Notes: a model not told the origin generated them from the letters alone. Positions 30,426 to 39,331 are shown, counted from the stretch's first letter. The stretch: DNA of 39,929 bases from Phycisphaerae bacterium (GCA_025924315.1 JAICIO010000048.1:1-39929), one strand, 5' to 3'. Numbers and translations are program-made.

Positions 30426-31646
30426 ATGAAAAACGAACGCAACGCCCTCAAAGCCGGAATCTTCATGGTGGTCAGCCTTGTGCTGATCGTCGCGATCATT
30501 CTTGGGATCAAGGGGCTCGGGCGGCTGACCGAGCCGCTGCAGTATCGCACCGTGACCTTCAAGCTGGCCGACGACATCGGCGGGCTGCGCGTCGGTGACG
30601 ACGTCCGCATCGGCGGGGCGAAGGTCGGGGCCATTCGCTCGATCGACGTCGAAGCGGACAAGGATCAGCCGAGCGTGATGGTGCGATTCTCAATGCCCAA
30701 GCGCTTCGCGCTGAAAGAAGGCGCCCGTCCGCGCATTCAGGGCACGCTCACGGGTACGGCGTGGATCAATTTCGAAACGCTCGGCACGGGCGCGCCGATT
30801 CCGGAAAACCAAACCCTCGCCGGCGCTCCGGCGGCGACGACGGAATTGCTCGCGAAGGTCATGGCCATCGCGCCCAACGTCGAAAGCATCATCACGGATG
30901 TAAAGACGAAGACCGTGCCGAAACTGGATGTTGCCCTCGACAAGGCCTCTGGCACGATGGATGCCTTCAAAGAAACCGGCATTGCTGCACGGGATGTCGC
31001 CACGTCGCTCAAGGGCAAACTCGACGGCATCGTCGAGCGCTACAACAAGATCGTCGATACCGGCACGCAGGCGATGGTCAACATTCGCGATCTCTTCGGC
31101 GACATCAAAACCGACTTCCGCACGACAATCGCGAACTTCAGTGCCCTCACGTCGTCGATGAAAGAGAAGGTGCCACCGATCCTCGACAAGGTCGACAACG
31201 GCCTCGCGAAGGCGCAGACCAGCATCGACAGCCTCAATACCACGCTCGAAGACGTGAAGAAGATCGCATCCAACACACGCGACATCACCGATTCCGGCCG
31301 CTCGATCATCACCGGCAACAAGAGCAAGCTCGATCACATGATCTCGTCGCTGAAAGTGACGAGCGACAACCTCAAAGGCGCCAGCGCCGAAATTCGACGC
31401 AGCCCATGGCGATTGCTCTACAAGCCGCAGCCGGGCGAGATGGCGAACATGAACCTCTTCGATTCCGCCCGCGAATTCGCAGAAGGCGCCAACGACATGA
31501 ACGACGCCGCCAGCGCGCTGCGCGACGCGCTCAAGAATCCCAACGCCGACAAGGCGCAGGTTCAGAAGCTCATCGATCAGCTCGATCACTCGTTCGGCAA
31601 GTTCAGCGAAGTCGAACAGCAGTTGTGGAAGCAGGTCAAAGAGTGA
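30426..31646 (+). CDS. mlaD: MCE-domain protein (MlaD-like)
   Basis: 406 residues. One N-terminal transmembrane helix (about 11-29, GIFMVVSLVLIVAIILGI) is followed by an MCE domain (about 38-120, FKLADDIGGLRVGDDVRIGGAKVGAI). MCE domains form hexameric rings that carry lipids from the MlaFE complex across the periplasm. The remaining 280 residues are long helices with coiled-coil character (TTLEDVKKIASNTRDITDSGRS, ADKAQVQKLIDQLDHSFGKFSEVEQQL). This fits MCE proteins that form a helical tube rather than E. coli MlaD, which is about half as long. No MlaC or MlaA gene follows. Translation starts just after a palindrome. Confidence 0.92.
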   Translation: MKNERNALKAGIFMVVSLVLIVAIILGIKGLGRLTEPLQYRTVTFKLADDIGGLRVGDDVRIGGAKVGAIRSIDVEADKDQPSVMVRFSMPKRFALKEGARPRIQGTLTGTAWINFETLGTGAPIPENQTLAGAPAATTELLAKVMAIAPNVESIITDVKTKTVPKLDVALDKASGTMDAFKETGIAARDVATSLKGKLDGIVERYNKIVDTGTQAMVNIRDLFGDIKTDFRTTIANFSALTSSMKEKVPPILDKVDNGLAKAQTSIDSLNTTLEDVKKIASNTRDITDSGRSIITGNKSKLDHMISSLKVTSDNLKGASAEIRRSPWRLLYKPQPGEMANMNLFDSAREFAEGANDMNDAASALRDALKNPNADKAQVQKLIDQLDHSFGKFSEVEQQLWKQVKE

Positions 31647-31660
31647 CCGGACGGCTCCGC

Positions 31661-31735
31661 GTAGAGTGCGCTTCAGCGCACCGGTTATTCATTGGGTCGA
31701 AATCCAAATAACCGGTGCGCTGAAGCGCACCCTAC
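31661..31735. repeat. Palindromic repeat, GTAGGGTGCGCTTCAGCG family
   Basis: The left arm GTAGAGTGCGCTTCAGCG is followed by CACCGGTTATTC, and the right arm AATAACCGGTGCGC by TGAAGCGCACCCTAC. The copy fills the space between the convergent mlaD and Nudix genes. Its right end (CTA at 31732-31734) is the TAG stop of the minus-strand Nudix gene. Confidence 0.88.
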
Positions 31736-32505
31736 AGGAACGTTTTTGACTGCACCGAGAACCACTCGTCGCCGAAATGAGCCCGCCCGAAGAGGAGCAG
31801 CGTCGCGATCGCGATTGGCGTGAATGCCTTCGGCTGTTTCAACGACTCGGCGATCGCATCGGCCGAGTTTTTCTCCGACCAGACCGCCCAATGTTCGTCT
31901 CCAAGCAATTGGGTTGCGATTTCAGCGCGCGTCCGATTTGAATGACAGTGGAAGATGATCTCCGGTTGGCGTAACGACCGATCTTCGGCGATTCCTCCGC
32001 AGTACAACTCTGCAATATCACGCGTGCGAAAACCAAGCTCTTCGAACAGTTCACGGCGAACTTCATCGAATAGATTGAGCGGATCCGCAGGCTCGGCCGC
32101 GCCAGCGAAGGGATGAATGCGATTCGGATAGTAAGCGACGCGCTCGTTGCGCTTTCCGAGAAGCACGAAGCCGTCGCGGCTGAGAACCGAAGTGCTCAGG
32201 CCGATCGGATTCGCCAGGGCCTCGTTGCCGAACTCGTCGCCGAACTGCGGGTTGTACATGTTCGTGCCGACGAAAACTTTGTAGGACGTGCGCGACACGG
32301 CGAGATCGAGCGATGAAGGCGAGACGGAAAGCGCCTCGAGGCGGCACATCGGCCCATCGAAGAGCTGCACCCCCGGCCGCTGCGCCTGCTTCCATGACGC
32401 TTCGATCGCCTGTTCGATTTTCGCAATAGATGGCCGTGTATCGCTCGTCCACCGCACGTGAACCGCGTCTTCGTTCCAGCGACCGATCGCGCGAAAACGC
32501 AGCAT
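31732..32505 (-). CDS. Nudix-domain protein
   Basis: 257 residues. The Nudix box is partly degenerate: the REUXEEXGU part is complete (Arg151-Glu-Leu-Phe-Glu-Glu-Leu-Gly-Phe159), preceded by GAAEPADPLNLFDEVR with a slightly altered Gly/Glu spacing. Upstream are SYKVFVGTNMYN and LSRDGFVLLGKRNERVAYYPNRIHPFAG, which fit the entry strands of the fold. The N-terminal 70 residues are an extra domain. The layout with a GTN motif before the Nudix part resembles NUDT22-like proteins; this is a weak inference. The likely role is hydrolysis of a nucleoside diphosphate derivative. The stop codon lies in a palindromic repeat. The gene starts 2 bp after the end of the downstream histidine kinase gene. Confidence 0.75.
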   Translation of the reverse strand: MLRFRAIGRWNEDAVHVRWTSDTRPSIAKIEQAIEASWKQAQRPGVQLFDGPMCRLEALSVSPSSLDLAVSRTSYKVFVGTNMYNPQFGDEFGNEALANPIGLSTSVLSRDGFVLLGKRNERVAYYPNRIHPFAGAAEPADPLNLFDEVRRELFEELGFRTRDIAELYCGGIAEDRSLRQPEIIFHCHSNRTRAEIATQLLGDEHWAVWSEKNSADAIAESLKQPKAFTPIAIATLLLFGRAHFGDEWFSVQSKTFL

Positions 32506-32507
32506 GA

Positions 32508-34670
32508 TTATCCCGGAACGACAACCGACGGCGGAAGTGACATGGTGAACGTCGTGCCCATTCCGACGCTGCTCTGAACGCTAATCTGCCCGCCCATCGC
32601 GACCGCTAGCCGGCGGCAGATCGCGAGCCCTAGCCCGCTGCCGTTGTTCTTTTCGCGGCCGCTGTTTCTCAGCTGAAAGAACTCGTCGAAGATACGTTCC
32701 GTGTGCTCCGGCGGAATGCCCACGCCCGTGTCGCGCACGCGAATCTGCACGCTGCCGTCTGCGAGTTTCGCGCCATCGATACTCACGCGTCCCTCGTCTG
32801 TGAACTTGATCGCATTGGCCAGAAGATTGCCGAGGATTCGCGACAGCTTTACGCGATCCGTGCGGATCAGGAGCGACGATGCGGGCGGATCACAATCAAA
32901 CGCCAGCCCTTTATCCTTCGCGACCTGTGCCATCTGGCGGCACTCTTCCTGGATCATTTCACCAAGTGGAAACTCGATTTCGTTCAGGTCGATCCGCCCG
33001 GAATCAAACCGCGTTAGATCGAGCACATCGCTGACGAGATTCACGAGCGTGATCGAGCTGCTCTTGAGATCGCGAGCGATGTCCGGAATTTCCTGCGCGA
33101 GACTCGGGCTCGCGGCGGTTCTTTGAAGCAGTTCCGCGAGCAGGCTGATCGCGTTGGCGGGCGTGCGAATATCGTGAGACACCACCGCGAGAAAGCGGCT
33201 CTTGCGGACCGAAGCCTCCTCGGCTTCGCGCCGCCGGGTGTCCAGCTCAACCTGCAGCCGCTTCTGCTCGGAGATGTCCGCCGACGCAGCCACGCCACCG
33301 ACGATCTCGCCATTGCGTGCACGAATTGGCGCGGCGCACACGAGGATCTGCACGCGTTTGCCGGTGGGGAAGACAACTTCAAGCTCTTCGCTCTGCGTCT
33401 CGATCCCCTGGCACACTGCTTTTTCCAGCGGGTGATCATCGGCCCCGATCTGCGTGCCGTTTCGATAGACCTTGTACCTGGATCGCAGACCCAGCGGCAC
33501 GAGGTTCGTGTCGGCCGGCACGCCACGAAGCGACGCGCCGGCGGGATTAATGCGCACATCGCTCATGTTCGCGTTGGAGATCATCACGCCAAATGGAACG
33601 GTATCGAGCACGGCCTTGAGCCGCCGCCGCTCTTCGTCATTGCGCGTGAAGAGGTCGGCGCTTTCGAGGCTGATCGAGGTTTGCGCCGCGAGCGACTCGA
33701 TGAGGTTGATCTGCTCATCGGTCCAGGAATGCCGCTCGCGGGTGTAGAGCTCGAGCGTGCCGACGGGGCGACCGCCGACGCGAAGCGGCGCCGCGACAAT
33801 CGAACGAAACGGCGGGCCGTTTCGAGGCTGCGGGATTTCCAGGTCCGGCCGAAGCGTGACGTCTTCGAGAAATCCCGTCCGCGCGCGATCCAGCACGAGC
33901 GCGGCGAACGAATTGCGATAGGGAATGCTGTGCTGCTTCATCCCACCTTCGCAGCCGACATAGCAGAAGACGTGCAGTTCATCGCCGTGCCGTTCAAGGA
34001 TCGCTGCGGCAACGCCACCTTCGGCGGCCACCAGGTCGCTCAGCGTGTGACAGATGCGACTTTTGGTGTCGGCAACGGGGAGATCCGCCGTCAGCGATCG
34101 CGACAGCGAGAGCAGCGATTCCAGCATCTTCTCTCGCCGCGCAAGCTCTTCATTGCTCACGCGAAGCTCTTCACTCTGCCGTTCGAGCTCTTCGGTCTGC
34201 GATTGCAATTCTTCGTTCTGCCGCGCGATCTCCTCTTCATGCGCCGCCAGCTCTGCATTACTCTCGAGCAGCGCCTTGTTTTGACGCGTCGCCTGCTGCG
34301 TCGTCCGGATCCAAACATCGGAAACCCATGCAACCAGGAGCAGGTCAAGCAGAACCATGGCGCCCGCGACCCAGTCGTTCTCTGCCGAGGTTGCCGTCAT
34401 CCCAGTGCCTTGAACTTGAGGATGGAAGAAGAAAAACTTGACGACGGCGAGGATCCCGAACGCGCCGGCGGTGATCCAGAGCAGCTTTCGATTGCGAAAA
34501 TACGCCGCGATGACGAGCGGCACGCCGTAACCCACCGGCAGCACCACATGTCCGAACGTGCGGAGCCGCAGCACGGTCATCACCACGACGAGTAGCGCGC
34601 AGACGACCAGGCCTGCCCATAGTTTGGGCGGACGATCGATCTCGGTTTCATTTGGCTGCCACTGCGTCAT
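32508..34670 (-). CDS. Membrane sensor histidine kinase with GAF and PAS domains
   Basis: 720 residues. Four hydrophobic segments lie within residues 18-120, followed by a long coiled coil (about 125-185, rich in QNEELQSQTEELERQSEELR). A GAF domain covers about 186-340 (YVGCEGGMKQHSIPYRNSF, RSIVAAPLRVGGRPVGTLELY). A PAS domain covers about 345-470 (LDTVPFGVMISNANM). The kinase core has the H box FLAVVSHDIRTPAN (His499), N box NLLANAIKFTD, G1 DTGVG (647-651) and G2 GSGLGL (677-682). There is no receiver domain and no response regulator gene beside it. The ATG overlaps the stop of the upstream CheR-like gene (ATGA), so the two are probably translationally coupled. Confidence 0.93.
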   Translation of the reverse strand: MTQWQPNETEIDRPPKLWAGLVVCALLVVVMTVLRLRTFGHVVLPVGYGVPLVIAAYFRNRKLLWITAGAFGILAVVKFFFFHPQVQGTGMTATSAENDWVAGAMVLLDLLLVAWVSDVWIRTTQQATRQNKALLESNAELAAHEEEIARQNEELQSQTEELERQSEELRVSNEELARREKMLESLLSLSRSLTADLPVADTKSRICHTLSDLVAAEGGVAAAILERHGDELHVFCYVGCEGGMKQHSIPYRNSFAALVLDRARTGFLEDVTLRPDLEIPQPRNGPPFRSIVAAPLRVGGRPVGTLELYTRERHSWTDEQINLIESLAAQTSISLESADLFTRNDEERRRLKAVLDTVPFGVMISNANMSDVRINPAGASLRGVPADTNLVPLGLRSRYKVYRNGTQIGADDHPLEKAVCQGIETQSEELEVVFPTGKRVQILVCAAPIRARNGEIVGGVAASADISEQKRLQVELDTRRREAEEASVRKSRFLAVVSHDIRTPANAISLLAELLQRTAASPSLAQEIPDIARDLKSSSITLVNLVSDVLDLTRFDSGRIDLNEIEFPLGEMIQEECRQMAQVAKDKGLAFDCDPPASSLLIRTDRVKLSRILGNLLANAIKFTDEGRVSIDGAKLADGSVQIRVRDTGVGIPPEHTERIFDEFFQLRNSGREKNNGSGLGLAICRRLAVAMGGQISVQSSVGMGTTFTMSLPPSVVVPG

Positions 34671-35575
34671 GAGCACGAACCCCGCTCGCGACGAAAAACG
34701 CACGGCTCGACCATCGACAGATAATCGGCGCCCACCGGTCGCTCCGCTTTGCCCAGAACGAGAAATCCCTCGCGCACCAGCGAGGTCTCGAGCGATCGCC
34801 ACAGCGGCTGTGTCGCGCTCGACTTCATGTACATCGCGACGTTCCGACAGAGGATCAAGTCCCACGGTCCCGGCTCGACCGTCTCCAGAATATTACTCGT
34901 TCGCCACTGCATCGCGTTGCGCAGCTCGCGGCAAATCGCCCAGCCATTCTGTTTCGGGCAGAAGTAGCGCACGACGAGATTGGCCGGCAATCCACGAAGC
35001 GATGATTCATCAAATACGCCGCTGCTGGCGCGCGAGATCGCTTCGCCGCGGCAATCGGTGCCGATCAGCTCGCAATTGTGCAATGAGCCGCATTCCGCCA
35101 GCGCGATCGCGATCGAATACAGCTCTGACCCGTCCGAGCATCCAATGCTCCAGATCCGCGGGCGAAATGTGCGCGACAGCCGCCGGGGCAGGATGTGATT
35201 GCGGATATACGCAAAGACGTTCGCGTCGCGGAAGAAGCTCGTGACGCCGATGAGCATCACACTCAGGACCGGCGCGAGCAGCGCCGGATTCTGTCGCAGC
35301 AGCACGCGCGCTTGCGGGACCGAATTCACCCGCAGCATGCGGAAACATGCCGGAAGTCGGCGACGAAGCGTCTCTTCACGGTAGTAACGTGAATCGAGAT
35401 CGGCCTGGCGGAAGAGCCATCGAAGGAAAGAATCCGCGTCCGGCTCAAGTGAAGCGTTCTCTTCGGCGCACTCGCCTGCAGGAAAGCGCTGGAACGCGAA
35501 GTTGATCGCGCGATTCGATCCACGGATCGAATCGGCGAACGTGACGTGCCGGAATTTCTCGGAAGACGTGCTCAC
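34667..35575 (-). CDS. CheR-type SAM-dependent methyltransferase
   Basis: 302 residues from a GTG at 35575; the frame extends to 35674 but would then overlap metH. A CheR N-terminal helical part has FLRWLFRQADLDSRYYREETLRRRLPACFRMLRVN. The methyltransferase fold follows, with GVTSFFRDANVFAYIRNHILPRL-like residues, the SAM-binding motif IWSIGCSDGSELYSIAIALAE, and WDLILCRNVAMYM (the usual CRNVxIYF). CheR methylates glutamates on chemoreceptors, but no chemoreceptor, CheA or CheB is present here. The stop overlaps the start of the GAF/PAS histidine kinase, so it probably serves that signalling protein or a related receptor. Confidence 0.85.
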   Translation of the reverse strand: MSTSSEKFRHVTFADSIRGSNRAINFAFQRFPAGECAEENASLEPDADSFLRWLFRQADLDSRYYREETLRRRLPACFRMLRVNSVPQARVLLRQNPALLAPVLSVMLIGVTSFFRDANVFAYIRNHILPRRLSRTFRPRIWSIGCSDGSELYSIAIALAECGSLHNCELIGTDCRGEAISRASSGVFDESSLRGLPANLVVRYFCPKQNGWAICRELRNAMQWRTSNILETVEPGPWDLILCRNVAMYMKSSATQPLWRSLETSLVREGFLVLGKAERPVGADYLSMVEPCVFRRERGSCS

Positions 35576-35636
35576 AAAACGCGCACCGCAGAAGATCGGT
35601 CGGGCCGGTGGAAGTTTACAGAAAAATGCGCGCGCG

Positions 35637-38600
35637 TCACGTATCGAAGTATTTCGCCTGCGGGTGATGGACAACGATCGCGTCCGTCGATTGCTCGGGT
35701 ACGAGCATGAAGTTCTCGCTGAGGGTCACGCCGATGGCTTCGGGCTTCAGCAGCTCTGCGATTTTGGCGCGGTCTTCGAGGTTCGGGCACGCGCCGTAGC
35801 CGAAGCTGAAGCGGCTCCCACGATATCCCTGTTGGAAAATCTGGCTCATCTTTGGTGAATCTTCGCTGCCGAAGCCGAGCTCCTGGCGCATGCGCTTGTG
35901 CCAAAGCTCGGCGAGTCCTTCAGCGGATTCCACGCCAAAACCGTGCAGATATAAGTAATCCTGATAACGGTTGGCTTTGAAAAGTTCCTGCGCGAGATCG
36001 CTGGCTTTTGTGCCGACCGTCACGAGCTGCATGCCGAGGACGTCGTACTGACCGCTCTCAATCGAGCGGAAAAAGTCAGGGATAGCGAGTCGACGCCGCG
36101 TGTTCTGCCGCGGGAAAGTGAAGCGCGTGAGTTCTTTTGGTTTCGCGATCTTTGGTTTGAGCGAGCCGGTTTCGAAATCGGCCGGGTCGTAAACGATTAT
36201 GCTGTCGCCTTCGCTTTGAACGGGAAAATAGCCGTACACGACTTTCGGTGTAAGCAGTTTTTCGTCGATCGCTCGCTTCTGGAGTTGCTCGAACACCGGG
36301 CGTGCCTTCTCGTCGAGAAGGCGCTCGTACTCTTCGTCGCTCAGGCCCTTCTTCTTGAAGTCCCACTGCCCGAGGAACAGCGCGTTGGGATTGATGTATG
36401 CGAACACCTGATCGAGTGGAATCCCGCTGACTTCGCGCCGGCCCCAGAACGGCGGAATCGGTACCGCATTATCCTGACGAACATCGCTTTTGGCGGGCAG
36501 ATCTTCGGCTTGCGGCTTGACGGCTTTCGCCTTCAATTCCGCACGACGTTTCCCCTCGGCTTGTTGTTCCCGGTATGCGACTTCGACCTGGCCGGACACA
36601 ATCCGGTCCATCATCGACAGCCCGGCGAAGGCGTCACGGCAGTAAAAGAGTTTGCCTCGATACAGATTCGCGAGGTCGTTGACTGCGTAATCTTTCGTCA
36701 GCGCTGCGCCACCAAGCAGCACGGGCACCGCGACGCCGCTCGCGTTCATCTCCTCGAGATTCTCCTTCATCACGTTCACGCTCTTCACGAGCAGGCCGCT
36801 CATGCCGACGGCGTCGGCATTCTTTTCCTTCGCGGCCGTGAGGATGTCGGAGATCGGCTGCTTGATGCCGAGGTTGTAAACCGTGTAGCCGTTGTTGGTG
36901 AGAATGATGTCGACGAGGTTCTTGCCGATGTCGTGCACGTCGCCCTTCACGGTGGCGAGGACGATCTTGCCCTTAGTCGAGCCTTCAGATTTTTCCATGA
37001 ACGGCTCGAGGTGCGCAACCGCGGCCTTCATCGTTTCCGCGCTTTGCAGCACGAAAGGCAACTGCATCTGCCCGGAACCAAAGAGTTCACCGACAACCTT
37101 CATTCCATCGAGCAGATGGTCGTTGATGATCTCGAGCGGCGTGTACTTTTTCATCGCCACATCGAGATCTTCAACGAGATTTCGTTTCTCGCCGTCGATG
37201 ATGTGTTTACGCAGTTTTTCTTCGAGCGAGAGCTGTTCTTCCGCCGCTTGCGGCTTAGCGGATACTTCAGTGCCCTCCGGAAATAGTGCGATGAAGTGAG
37301 TAAGCGGGTCAAAACCTTCTCGACGCCGGTCGTAGATCAGATCCAGCGCCGCGTTCCACTGTTCCTCAGGGATTCGATTCTTCGGGAGGATCTTCGAAGC
37401 GTGCACGATCGCGCTGGTCAATCCCGCTTCGCGCAGCTCATGCAGAAACGCGCTATTCAGCACGACGCGCGCGGCCGGCTTCAAACCAAAGCTCACATTC
37501 GAAAGCCCAACGACGGTGTGACACTTGGGCAATTCCTTCGAAATCCGCCGTGTGCCTTCGATCGTCTCCAGCGCATTGCGGCGATCTTCTTCGATCCCCG
37601 TGCTGATCGGCAGCACGAGCGGATCGAAGAGGATGTCCTCATCCTTCAGCCCGTACTTGTTCGCCAGATCCCGAATGCGTGTCGCGATCGAGAGCTTGCG
37701 ATCCGCGGTGCGCGCCATCGCGGCGAGCTTGTCTTCGTCGATCGTTCCCGCGACGACCGCGGCGCCGTAGCGCTTGGCCATGTCGCAGATCTTCGCGAGC
37801 TTTTCCTCGCCGTCCTCGAGGTTCATCGAATTTAGGATGCACCGTCCGCCCGCCAGCTTGAGGCCGGCTTCCATCACCGCCGGGTTCGTGCTGTCGAGCA
37901 TCAGTGGGGCGCGGATCGAGCCCACATAGCGCTTGATCACTTCGTGCATGTCGCGCACACCGTCGCGGCCGACGAAATCAACGCACACGTCGAGCACGTG
38001 GCTGCCGTCGCGCACCTCGTCCCGCGCCATGCTCACGAGGCCGTCGAGATTCTCTTCCTGCAGCAAACGCTTGAACTGCCGCGACCCGTTCGTGTTCGTG
38101 CGCTCCGCGACGATCAGGTAGCTCAGTTCCTGGCGAATATCGACGGCGCTGTACAGGGAGGAGATCTGGGGGACGGAAGCGACAGAGCGACGAAGCGACG
38201 AAGCGACGGAGGGGGAAGAAGCATTGGCATTTCCCTTCGTCGCTCCGTCGCTCCGTCGCTTCGTCGCTTCCTTCACGGCTTCGACAAGCAGTTTCATGTG
38301 TTCGGGCATGGTCCCGCAGCATCCGCCAACGATGTTCACGCCGAACTCTTCGACAAAGCGCATCACGCCCTTCGTGAAATCGCTCGGTCCCATGGGGAAC
38401 TGCGTCTTGCCATCAACGAGCACAGGCAATCCCGCGTTCGGCAGCGCGCTTACGAACCGCGGCCAGTTTTCGCTGATAAAGCGCGTGCTTTCGGTCAGCT
38501 CGATTGGGCCAAACGCGCAGTTCAGGCCGAGCGAGATGACTTCGTCGTACGGTTTGATGGCGGCGATAAGGGCGGACGGATCGGCGCCGCTCAGCATCTG

Positions 38601-39197
38601 GTTGCCGTTGTCCTGATCGAACGATGCCTGCACCATGATCGGCACGCGCCGGCCAAGATCGCGCATCGCGATGTTGGCGGCGTTGATCGCGCACTTGACC
38701 GCGAGCAGATCCTGTTGCGTTTCGAAAAGCAGCACATCGACCCCGCCCGAGATCAGCCCGCGCATCTGCGGGACGAAGCTGGCGAGCAGCGTGTCCCAGT
38801 CGGTCATGCCGACGCTCACGAGCTTGCGCGTGGGGCCGACCGATCCGATGACGTAACGTGGGAAATCAGGCGTTTCGAATTTGTCGCACGCTTTTCGCGC
38901 GATCTGCGCCGCGAGGCGGTTGACCTCTTCGGCGCGCTTGGAAAGATCCGCTTCTTCAAGATCGTTCGCGCTGCCGTTGAAGCTATTCGTCTCGACGCCG
39001 TCGCATCCGACCGCGAGAAACGATTCGTGGATCTCCTGGATGACGTCCGGCCGGGAAAGGTTGAGCACTTCGGATGCGTTCTCGTGGCCCATCCAGTCAT
39101 CGTGCACATGCAGCGTGCGGCATTGCAGATTCGAGCCCATCGCGCCGTCGAGCACGACAACACGATCGCGAAGAGTTTCGACAAATGGTTTCCGCAC
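35637..39197 (-). CDS. metH: Cobalamin-dependent methionine synthase
   Basis: 1186 residues from a GTG at 39197 (GGAG lies upstream; the frame opens further to 39290 through a repeat). It transfers a methyl group from methyltetrahydrofolate to homocysteine. The homocysteine domain (about 1-305) has zinc ligands Cys227 (GLNCAFGP), Cys293 and Cys294 (GGCCGT). The pterin domain (about 355-630) has VAERTNTNGSRQF and DSTNPAV. The B12 cap and B12-binding domains (about 660-870) have GDVHDIGKN with axial His755. The AdoMet reactivation domain reaches the C-terminus, with SRFSFGYGACP in place of the more usual RPAPGYPACP. Residues of about 309-341, between the first two domains, come from a palindromic repeat. 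No cobalamin riboswitch is visible upstream. Confidence 0.96.
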   Translation of the reverse strand: MRKPFVETLRDRVVVLDGAMGSNLQCRTLHVHDDWMGHENASEVLNLSRPDVIQEIHESFLAVGCDGVETNSFNGSANDLEEADLSKRAEEVNRLAAQIARKACDKFETPDFPRYVIGSVGPTRKLVSVGMTDWDTLLASFVPQMRGLISGGVDVLLFETQQDLLAVKCAINAANIAMRDLGRRVPIMVQASFDQDNGNQMLSGADPSALIAAIKPYDEVISLGLNCAFGPIELTESTRFISENWPRFVSALPNAGLPVLVDGKTQFPMGPSDFTKGVMRFVEEFGVNIVGGCCGTMPEHMKLLVEAVKEATKRRSDGATKGNANASSPSVASSLRRSVASVPQISSLYSAVDIRQELSYLIVAERTNTNGSRQFKRLLQEENLDGLVSMARDEVRDGSHVLDVCVDFVGRDGVRDMHEVIKRYVGSIRAPLMLDSTNPAVMEAGLKLAGGRCILNSMNLEDGEEKLAKICDMAKRYGAAVVAGTIDEDKLAAMARTADRKLSIATRIRDLANKYGLKDEDILFDPLVLPISTGIEEDRRNALETIEGTRRISKELPKCHTVVGLSNVSFGLKPAARVVLNSAFLHELREAGLTSAIVHASKILPKNRIPEEQWNAALDLIYDRRREGFDPLTHFIALFPEGTEVSAKPQAAEEQLSLEEKLRKHIIDGEKRNLVEDLDVAMKKYTPLEIINDHLLDGMKVVGELFGSGQMQLPFVLQSAETMKAAVAHLEPFMEKSEGSTKGKIVLATVKGDVHDIGKNLVDIILTNNGYTVYNLGIKQPISDILTAAKEKNADAVGMSGLLVKSVNVMKENLEEMNASGVAVPVLLGGAALTKDYAVNDLANLYRGKLFYCRDAFAGLSMMDRIVSGQVEVAYREQQAEGKRRAELKAKAVKPQAEDLPAKSDVRQDNAVPIPPFWGRREVSGIPLDQVFAYINPNALFLGQWDFKKKGLSDEEYERLLDEKARPVFEQLQKRAIDEKLLTPKVVYGYFPVQSEGDSIIVYDPADFETGSLKPKIAKPKELTRFTFPRQNTRRRLAIPDFFRSIESGQYDVLGMQLVTVGTKASDLAQELFKANRYQDYLYLHGFGVESAEGLAELWHKRMRQELGFGSEDSPKMSQIFQQGYRGSRFSFGYGACPNLEDRAKIAELLKPEAIGVTLSENFMLVPEQSTDAIVVHHPQAKYFDT
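38175..38271. repeat. Palindromic repeat inside metH
   Basis: The left arm GGAAGCGACAGAGCGACGAA, then GCGACGAAGCGACGGAG, faces CTTCGTCGCTCCGTCGCTCC and GTCGCTTCGTCGCTTCC. The element is a multi-unit inverted repeat of about 97 bp. It is translated in frame as part of metH (residues of about 309-341, Ala/Ser/Arg/Lys-rich). The motif GCGACGAA is repeated within each arm. Confidence 0.88.
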
Positions 39198-39250
39198 GTG
39201 CAGAGTCTCCAGTGAAGCGAGCAAATGATAGGAGAAGCGGCGCGATTCTT

Positions 39251-39313
39251 GTAGGGTGTGCTTCAGCACATCATCCGGGATTGAATACAACGGTGTGCTG
39301 AAACACGCCCGAC
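39251..39313. repeat. Diverged palindromic repeat, GTAGGGTG family
   Basis: GTAGGGTGTGCTTCAGCACA faces TGTGCTGAAACACGCCCGAC. It is related to the copies at 25542 and 31661 but diverged in the core. It lies in the divergent gap between metH (start 39197) and the gene at 39332. Confidence 0.75.
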
Positions 39314-39331
39314 GGTTAAACTGGCGACGTT

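Noticed and set aside
27605-31735. CRISPR array
   Set aside because: The repeats are palindromes of different families spaced by whole genes, not identical direct repeats with short spacers.
33123-34595. 490-aa open frame on the plus strand
   Set aside because: Antisense to the histidine kinase, whose GAF, PAS and kinase motifs are all in the minus-strand frame.
37944-39215. 423-aa and 17409-18656 415-aa open frames on the plus strand
   Set aside because: Both are antisense to supported minus-strand genes (metH and the 412-aa membrane protein) and show only Arg/Asp/His-rich composition.
39198-39331. Cobalamin or SAM riboswitch upstream of metH
   Set aside because: Only about 130 bp separate metH from the next gene, and most of that is a palindromic repeat. 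I saw no B12-box-like or SAM-box-like sequence.
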